Source of the DNA: Monodelphis domestica
Taxonomy: Eukaryota; Chordata; Mammalia; Didelphimorphia; Didelphidae
Length of the DNA stretch: 64,000 bases
NCBI RefSeq assembly: GCF_027887165.1
Contig: NC_077233.1
Location: 226,262,872 to 226,326,871 of the forward strand
Direction of reading: 5' to 3'
The notes below the pieces were generated by a model, which saw only the letters and a list, made by a program, of their open reading frames with translations, did no database searches and was not told the DNA's origin. Positions 58,100-64,000 of this stretch are shown one piece after another; position 1 is the first letter of the stretch, and every line of letters begins with the position of its first letter. The position numbers were made by a program, and so were the translations under genes.

Positions 58100-58315
58100 A
58101 CTAGTAGCCAATGCTGTTAGCACCAACTAAAGAATTTAGAGGATTGGAAAAGAGCACGACTGGAAATCACAGAGATGGACACCAATTACAGTTCAACAAA
58201 CCAACTGCACAACCAGGAACAAGTCACCTGCTGTAGTTTTCTCATCTGTATAAGTTGAAAGATCCCATCCAGTTCTAAGAATCTATGGTTTACAGTATCT
58301 CAATAAATTAGTAAT
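58100..58315 (+). mobile_element. MIR SINE in TRRAP intron
   Basis: ACAAGTCACCTGCTGTAGTTT, CTCATCTGTATAAGTTGAAAG and CCAGTTCTAAGAATCTATGG match the MIR 3' half in order. Confidence 0.75.
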
Positions 58316-58879
58316 TATCTGTTTTCCAATCTAAACTCTGGCATTTGAGGAATCAATCATTAAGTAAAAAATAGAGGTTACAGTGTAGACATTTTTTAAT
58401 GATATGAGCCTTCTGGTTTTCAATTTAGCCATCTTCTGATTCTATGGAGATAAGGATGATGCTGATGATAGTTTGTACATGCAGGGTTTGTTGACTGTTA
58501 TAATTAATACAACCGCAGAGAAGGAAATTTCATAAGGATAAGAAAACAAATTTGGTGAAAGTGTTGTAATATCAAGTTAGAATCATCATAGAAGCACCTA
58601 CTAGTATTTTGAAAGAAGGCAGCTATTATAAAACCCATTTTTTTCTCCTGGCTATAAGAAAGAATTTTTCAATAGTATAAATCCAGATTAAAAAATAGAG
58701 ACCCACAGCAAGGTTAGGAGGAAAACCCTCTATTATTTACTACTTTACTTTTAAAATTCTCTCTTTTTGGAACCTCTTCCAATTCCATTGCATCAACTAT
58801 CTGATTATAAATGACTTCCAAAACTAAAGTATATCTGAATTGCTTGGCACAAGCAAAAAAAGAGATGGCTTAATTTTGT

Positions 58880-59010
58880 GACATAACCAATGTGGCATCT
58901 TGGATAGCACTGGCTTTGACCCCAGAACATTTCAATCTGACACATATTGGCTATGTGACCCTGACCTGCTCACTTAATTTCTCTAGGGGCTCTAGGCAAC
59001 TTTCTAAAAC
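58880..59010 (+). mobile_element. MIR/CORE-SINE fragment
   Basis: TTGGATAGCACTGGCTTTGAC, GGCTATGTGACCCTGACC and CACTTAATTTCTCTAGG resemble a worn SINE head and core. Confidence 0.5.
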
Positions 59011-59510
59011 TAATAACTTGTACTAGGATAAGGAGAAAAGCAGGCGATGGGGGAAAAACAAAAGACTTCATATCAAATCTTTGATGAGAGTCTGACATTT
59101 AAGATACATAAGAAATAAACAAAAATATTTAAGACCAAAATCCAGTCTCCCCCCACAAAAAAAGTGGTCAAAGAATATGAACAAAATATTCCCTGCAGTA
59201 AACAGAAGAAAAGGCATTTGTATGCAATTCAGAATGGGAGTTTCCTTACCTTATAGTTTTCTAAATCAATGAAATCACAGGTTTGGTCCCTATACCTATC
59301 TTTATTTTGTGCCAACAATAGTTATTTGTTTGCACATGCATAGATACCAGAATGACCTGAAACAATGGACTCAGAGTAGATAAAAGTGGGAGTTTTCCCT
59401 ACTATTGGTTAATTTGTTTTCTGTTACTTGAGTGCCAAATTTCATATCATACATGTTTTATTGCTCTCTTTTAGAGTATTGTAAATTCTGTGGTTTTTAA
59501 TGGTGATCAT

Positions 59511-60270
59511 CCATCAATCAATAAACATTTAAGCACCTACTATATGCCAGGCATTATGCTAAGCACTGCAGGTACCAAAAGAGGCAGAAGACTGCCCTCA
59601 AGGACCTTACAATGTAATGGGGGAGGAAACACTCAATATATACTAACAAAATACATATAGGACATATAAGAAATAATTAACAGAGGGAAGGCACTGTAAT
59701 TAAGATGGGTTAGAGAAGGCTTCCCATTAAAAAGTGAGATTTTAGTTGGGATTTAGAGGAAGCCAGAGACAAGTTGGTCGATGGAAAATTCCAAGAGTTA
59801 AGAGACGGGGTGCCTTCTTCATGGAACAGCTATGAAGCCAATGTCACTGACTCAAAGAATAGGTATAGGGGAGCAAAGTTTAGGAAGATTGGAAGATAAG
59901 AGGGGGCTAGATTATGAAGGGCTTTAAATGCCAATCAGAGGATCTTGTATTGTTCCTAGAGGCACCAGGGAATCATTGGATTTTGCTGTATAGGGAGGTG
60001 ACATGATCAGTCCTGCATGTTAGGAAATAGTACCTGAGGCAGACAGACATGCCAGCAGGTTATTACAGTAGTCCAGGCATGGGGTGATGAGCAATCTACA
60101 TGAGAATGGTGGCAGAGGAAAGAAGCAAGTGTATTTGAGAGATGTTGCAAATGTTAAATCAATAAACCTTGGTAACAGCTTGGATATGGAGGGTAAGAGA
60201 AGAGAAACCAGGATGACTCCTTTGTTGTAAGTCTTAGGGTCGGGGAGGATTAGTATTGCCCTCTACAGCA
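59511..60270 (-). mobile_element. L2 LINE 3' region, long fragment
   Basis: The plus strand begins with CAATAAACATTTAAGCACCT and ATGCCAGGCATTATGCTAAG (terminus). It continues through TTACAATGTAATGGGGGAGG, AATTAACAGAGGGAAGGCAC, GATTATGAAGGGCTTTAAATG and GGTTATTACAGTAGTCCAGG, where the L2 ORF2 C-terminus would lie in reverse. About 760 bases are retained, the longest L2 piece here, in the sense orientation of TRRAP. Confidence 0.9.
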
Positions 60271-60980
60271 GTAATAATTTTTTTTAATCCCAAAGTCATA
60301 GTTACTTCAATAACTGTTTTCAGGGGCTATTGATGGAAAGTCAAGAAATTCAAAGTATTCCACAATGAAAACAGGATGAGTTGTAAGAAATACAGATGAA
60401 GATGCAGTTTAAAATGAAAAACAATTCCAAGAACTGAGAAGCAGTTATTGAAAAATAGTCTAGTTAATCCAAACAAATCAAGCAAAAATTTTCAAAGGGC
60501 AATGACAGCTGAAAGGGTTGTTAATGATTCTTCTATAGAATGCAGGACAGGCTTCCTAAAACTGAAACAGTGAGAAGACAGTTCAAAAAAAAAAAAGGCC
60601 TAACTTACTATCTAAAATATGCTTGTCATGAGCAAGAATGTTATAAAAAGACTGGGAAAAAAGGTAATTTTTACTGATGAAACTCACTTTTTTATTCAGG
60701 GATATACCAAAACACTTGTCTAAAGAAATCTAGTTGAGTCTTCGAACCACTCAAGAAATATTTGGGGATTTTTTTTAAACTTCCTGAAGGTTTAGAAGTC
60801 TTGATCTACTGAGATGTAGAAATGTTCTAGAATTATAGAAATTCCTAAATGAAGATAGAATGCTGCAACAGGGTCTTGGCATCATGCCTCATGCCAAGGA
60901 AAACTAAGAAGAGATAAGAGATAAAAATGCTTCACTGACCTGGAAACTTACTTGATTTAAACCCAGTTGAAAAACTATGT
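60271..60980. other. TRRAP intron, unclassified
   Basis: AT-rich DNA. Parts around 60600-60960 recall transposon-derived sequence (a recurring protein-like minus or plus frame was looked for), but no family is supported. Confidence 0.35.
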
Positions 60981-60985
60981 ACTAA

Positions 60986-61195
60986 GGGCAGCTAAGTGGC
61001 TCAGTGGATAGGGAGCCAGTCCTGAAGACAGGAAATTTAAAAAAAAAATTTTTTTTAATTTAAAAGTCCTAGACTCAAATCTGATCTCAAACACTTCCCA
61101 GTTATGTAACCATGGGCAAGTCACTTAGCCTCAATTGTTTAGTCCTTACCTCTCTTCTGCCTTGGAACTGATACAGATGGTAAAGGTTTTTATAT
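60986..61195 (+). mobile_element. tRNA-derived SINE in TRRAP intron
   Basis: GGGCAGCTAAGTGGCTCAGTG head, CAGTCCTGAAGACAGGAA, then an A/T-rich insert of about 30 bases, CTCAAACACTTCCCAG, GGGCAAGTCACTTAGCC core and TGGTAAAGGTTTTT tail. Confidence 0.9.
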
Positions 61196-61491
61196 AAATA
61201 AAGAAAAAAGGAAAAGAAAATCAACTGGTTGGTTCTAATTTGTTAGTAAATGCAACTTGTGCTGTAACAAATTGCTACTGTACATAAATGATATACTGGT
61301 TTCCAATATGTTAAGGCCTAGGGATAACCTTGTCTCATGACTCTTAACTTCCCTTGGCGGTAGCTTGTCTATCTCAATTTACTCACTGGTACTTGACCTC
61401 TAGGTGACATCAAGACAGTGACATGGGAGAAAAAGAAATTTAAATTAAACAATACTGCTATGATTTCATTGCTCTAATATGTTAATCAGTT

Positions 61492-61513
61492 GTTTGTTTG
61501 TTTGTTTGTTTTT
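61492..61513. repeat. GTTT microsatellite
   Basis: About five perfect GTTT units. Confidence 0.85.
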
Positions 61514-61629
61514 GAGAAGGTATTCAAATTTGGAGTACTTAGCAGAAATAAATATTTATAGGAAGTCTATTCAACTCCTAGCACTTTGTGCCCTCTTTTC
61601 TAATACCTACCATTATTGTTATTATTTTA

Positions 61630-61828
61630 AACAAAAACCCTTGCCTTCTTAGAACTGATATACAGAACCAATACTGAGTATCGGTTCTAAGATAGAAGAG
61701 TGGCAAGGGCTAGGCAATTAGGGTTAAGTGCCTTGCTCAGGGTTCCTAAGAAGTGTCTGAGACCAAATTTGAACCCATAGAATCTCTAGGCCTGGCTCTC
61801 TATTCACAGAGCCACCTAGCTTTCCTTA
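61630..61828 (-). mobile_element. tRNA-derived SINE in TRRAP intron
   Basis: The plus strand reads AAAAACCCTTGCCTTCTTAG, GGGTTAAGTGCCTTGCTCAGG, TTTGAACCCATAG, and ACAGAGCCACCTAGCTTTCC (head). Confidence 0.92.
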
Positions 61829-62079
61829 TCACTTACCATTATTATAAAAGTAGAAGAGAAACACAAAGGACTTAGAATAATTTTCTATTTCTTTGTTTGT
61901 TTCATGGGTTTGCTGTACCTTTGTTTTGCATAATGCCCCAAGAAACCTTACTTGGGCAATATTTCCTGATAATCAAAGCAGAAGGAATAACTTAGACCCA
62001 AAGCATGGCATCAAGAAGGGTTTCAATCTGACAATGGTACTTCTCCATTTCAGAGAGTTGGCCTTGCTTGGCCCTAATA

Positions 62080-62292
62080 CAGCCTTTTTACCTTCTGTCT
62101 CAGAATCAATACTAAGTATCAGTTCCAAGGGCAGAAGAGCAGTAAGGGAGAGGCAATGTGGGTTAATCATCTTGCCCAGGGTCCCACAGCTAGGAGGTTC
62201 CACAACTAAGAAGTGTCTGAGGCCACATTTGAACCCAAGACCTCCTCTCTCTAGGCCTGGCTCTCTAGCCACTAAGCCACCCAACTGTCCCA
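62080..62292 (-). mobile_element. tRNA-derived SINE in TRRAP intron
   Basis: The plus strand reads TTTTTACCTTCTGTCTCAGA, CATCTTGCCCAGGGTCCCAC, TTGAACCCAAGACCTCC and CACTAAGCCACCCAACTGTCC (head). Its core has a duplication of about 20 bases around the AGGAGGTTCCACAACTAAG segment. Confidence 0.92.
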
Positions 62293-62419
62293 ACCCAATG
62301 CAGCTCTGATATAAAAATATATGAAGTACAAACGACAGTTCATAATAATTTAACATCAGAGGGATAAAGAGGTTTAGTTGTTTTTTCAGCAACACATATT
62401 TCTTTAAAATAAAAAAAAC

Positions 62420-62500
62420 TAAATAGCAGGAAGAGACCTAGACCTTATCTAATCCAACTCCCTCATTTTATAAATAAATGTAACTGAAACTCAGCAATGA
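62420..62500 (+). mobile_element. MIR-like fragment
   Basis: AGACCTTATCTAATCCAACTC, CCTCATTTTATAAATAAATG resemble the MIR 5' to core transition. Short and worn. Confidence 0.5.
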
Positions 62501-62742
62501 AGATACCATTTATGAACATTTTCAAGATTTGAACAATTTCACTAGAGGTACCAGTCAGTAGTGTCTATTTTAAGGTAATATTTTTTAGAAGGAAAAGTCA
62601 CTCCAATTTAATTAAGTAGGTGGCATTCATTTAGGTAATCTCCCTTTTCATATAGAGAAATGATGATTGCTCTCATATAACTCACAAAAGCAAGCAGGAG
62701 ATCCACCCGATAAGTTGCTTTGGGACCCCTTTATCCCAATAC

Positions 62743-62960
62743 CTGTGAAAAACAAGTGCCTTTTTGTGGTTTCTTTTCTCTTCTCTAAACAGGGATTCAA
62801 AAGCCGAAGAAGCTGTAAAACCCGTTCTTCTCTTCGAGATTCTGTCAGGCAGGCGTCATTCATGACTAGATATGGGTAAATCTTTCCATTATGCCCTCGG
62901 ATATACAGTCTCCTGGCTGCAGTGTTGTGCTTCTGTACTATCTCTACCCTGGGCATAAAT
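62743..62960 (-). CDS. TRRAP: TRRAP coding exon (PI3K-like domain N-lobe)
   Basis: Codes the third base of an arginine codon, 72 residues (FMPRVEIVQKHNTAARR to TTKRHLFFT) and the first base of a valine codon. The acceptor is TTTTGGTAG, the donor GTATTG; it enters in phase 2 and leaves in phase 1. It contains GHNGKIYPYLV, the region where active PI3K-like kinases have the ATP-binding lysine strand. The frame is intact. A methionine within the exon is not the start of the protein. Confidence 0.97.
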
Positions 62961-63667
62961 CTACCAAAAGAAAAGTAAAAGAATATGAATTTCTGTACTA
63001 TGAATTTAATTTCTTCTTCATTGAAAAGAAAAAGGATTTTAGATACATGTAGTATTTAGAGCTGCTATACAGTCAACAAAGGCAGTAAGTTTTAAGATCT
63101 AAGGATAACAATCAGTGGGATGGATGGCAGGAGTAATAAAAACATTAAAGATTCTCTGGTTTGGGGAGCTAATCCTAACATAAAGGAAAATCTCTAAACC
63201 AGGTATATGTTTCTTTTTCCAGCTTCTTTGCAGTTTAGTCTGAATTCCACTGAGAAAAGGTGTCCTTCATTAAACTCTCACAGCATTAGCGGTGGAAAGA
63301 TGAAATTAAAAGGCAGGATTATTTTCAGACAGCAATGTCAATGAGTTTAGGTATTTTGTCATTAACCCTAAGAAGCTGAAGAGATTCAGCCATGGCCACA
63401 GTTATACCCAAGAGAATGACCTGTCTTTAGGTCAGGGTGAAAGAGAACCTTAAGATCTGTCTCTTGGACTCAGTAACTAGTTTCCAAAGATAGACTCTTA
63501 AGAGAAAGCTAGGGCAGAAAAGTGAGTTACATACAGCAGTATAGATTAGTAAAGGCTCTTCCAAATCACTATTGAATTTAAAATTAGATGCAACATATCT
63601 CAGTTATTTTTAAATTTAAAATATATTGATACAATTTAATAGTAGACTAGAAAACACTATATTACCA

Positions 63668-63699
63668 AATATATATATATATACACATATATATACACT
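63668..63699. repeat. TA/CA microsatellite
   Basis: ATATATAT units with ACACAT interruptions in a TRRAP intron. Confidence 0.85.
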
Positions 63700-63750
63700 T
63701 ATCTATTTATGCATGTTATAATGTTGTAATTTTCTTAGATCTAGCCTTAC

Positions 63751-64000
63751 CTTGCAATTTTGATATAGTAATGTGTTGGCTTTGGCATTAGGAACTCTCC
63801 AGGGATTTCTACTTCAGCAGTTTGTGCAGAGAAATTACTTAGAAAACGACACTTTTCTTCTATGAGAAAGAACTTGGGAAGCTGCTTGGTTTTAGCCTCC
63901 AGGATTTTGATCCATTTTTTCAACTTAGAAATAAGATTGTGAAGCTTCATTGATCCTGGAACACTGAAGTCAAAATCTTCAAAAATAAATGACATAATAA
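63751..64000 (-). CDS. TRRAP: TRRAP coding exon, upstream part beyond window
   Basis: Codes FIFEDFDFSVPGSMKLH through FLIEEKCRFLSNFSAQ and PTHYYIKIAR, ending GCAAG before donor GTAAGG (phase 2). The reading frame stays open to the window edge. Whether the exon's start lies inside the last few bases or beyond them cannot be seen. This is the segment joining the FRB-like and PI3K-like regions. The following intron (62961-63750) has only a TA/CA microsatellite (about 63668-63699). Confidence 0.95.

Overview
The window looks like mammalian, very probably marsupial, nuclear DNA. It is AT-rich and dominated by interspersed repeats: L1 LINEs, L2, CR1-like and RTE LINEs, many copies of one tRNA-headed SINE with a GGTTCAAAT-type B box, ancient MIR, a small hAT-like transposon and retroviral fossils. 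The SINE and L1 types and the RTE-tailed SINEs resemble those of opossum and Australian marsupials. This is recognition from memory; no database search was run.

One host gene is certain. The six last coding exons of TRRAP lie on the minus strand between 63995 and 48584, followed by a 3' UTR of about 1 kb ending at a polyadenylation signal near 47.6 kb. They encode about 443 C-terminal residues, covering the degenerate PI3K-like domain and the FATC end of the scaffold of the SAGA and TIP60/NuA4 histone acetyltransferase complexes. All splice junctions read cleanly and no coding damage was seen. The rest of the gene lies beyond the right edge.

Region by region: 1-6.4 kb is a plus-strand L1 cut by the window edge and carrying a SINE with perfect target-site duplications. 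6.4-10.7 kb is mostly non-repetitive and includes a possible conserved regulatory element. 10.7-13.6 kb holds L1 fragments in both orientations. 13.7-26.2 kb mixes single-copy DNA with old L1 and L2, SINEs, a trinucleotide-repeat patch and a HAL1-like ORF1 fragment. 26.19-32.50 kb is a full-length but inactive minus-strand L1. 32.5-35.4 kb contains RTE and CR1-like tails, two 5'-truncated L1 copies and a probable LTR. 35.4-39.9 kb is a decayed RTE LINE interrupted by a probable LTR and a SINE. 41.0-44.3 kb is an internally deleted class I-like endogenous retrovirus fossil. 44.3-47.6 kb is intergenic, with L2 and a hAT-type element. 47.6-64 kb is TRRAP, whose introns carry SINEs, L2, MIR, a second hAT-type element and a SINE nested in another SINE beside a 21-base G run.

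No new multi-gene system was found. The features most worth a second look are the two matching hAT-type elements, the RTE LINE in the same window as SINEs bearing RTE-like tails, the nested SINE with its poly-G tract, and two single-copy stretches that may be conserved noncoding elements.
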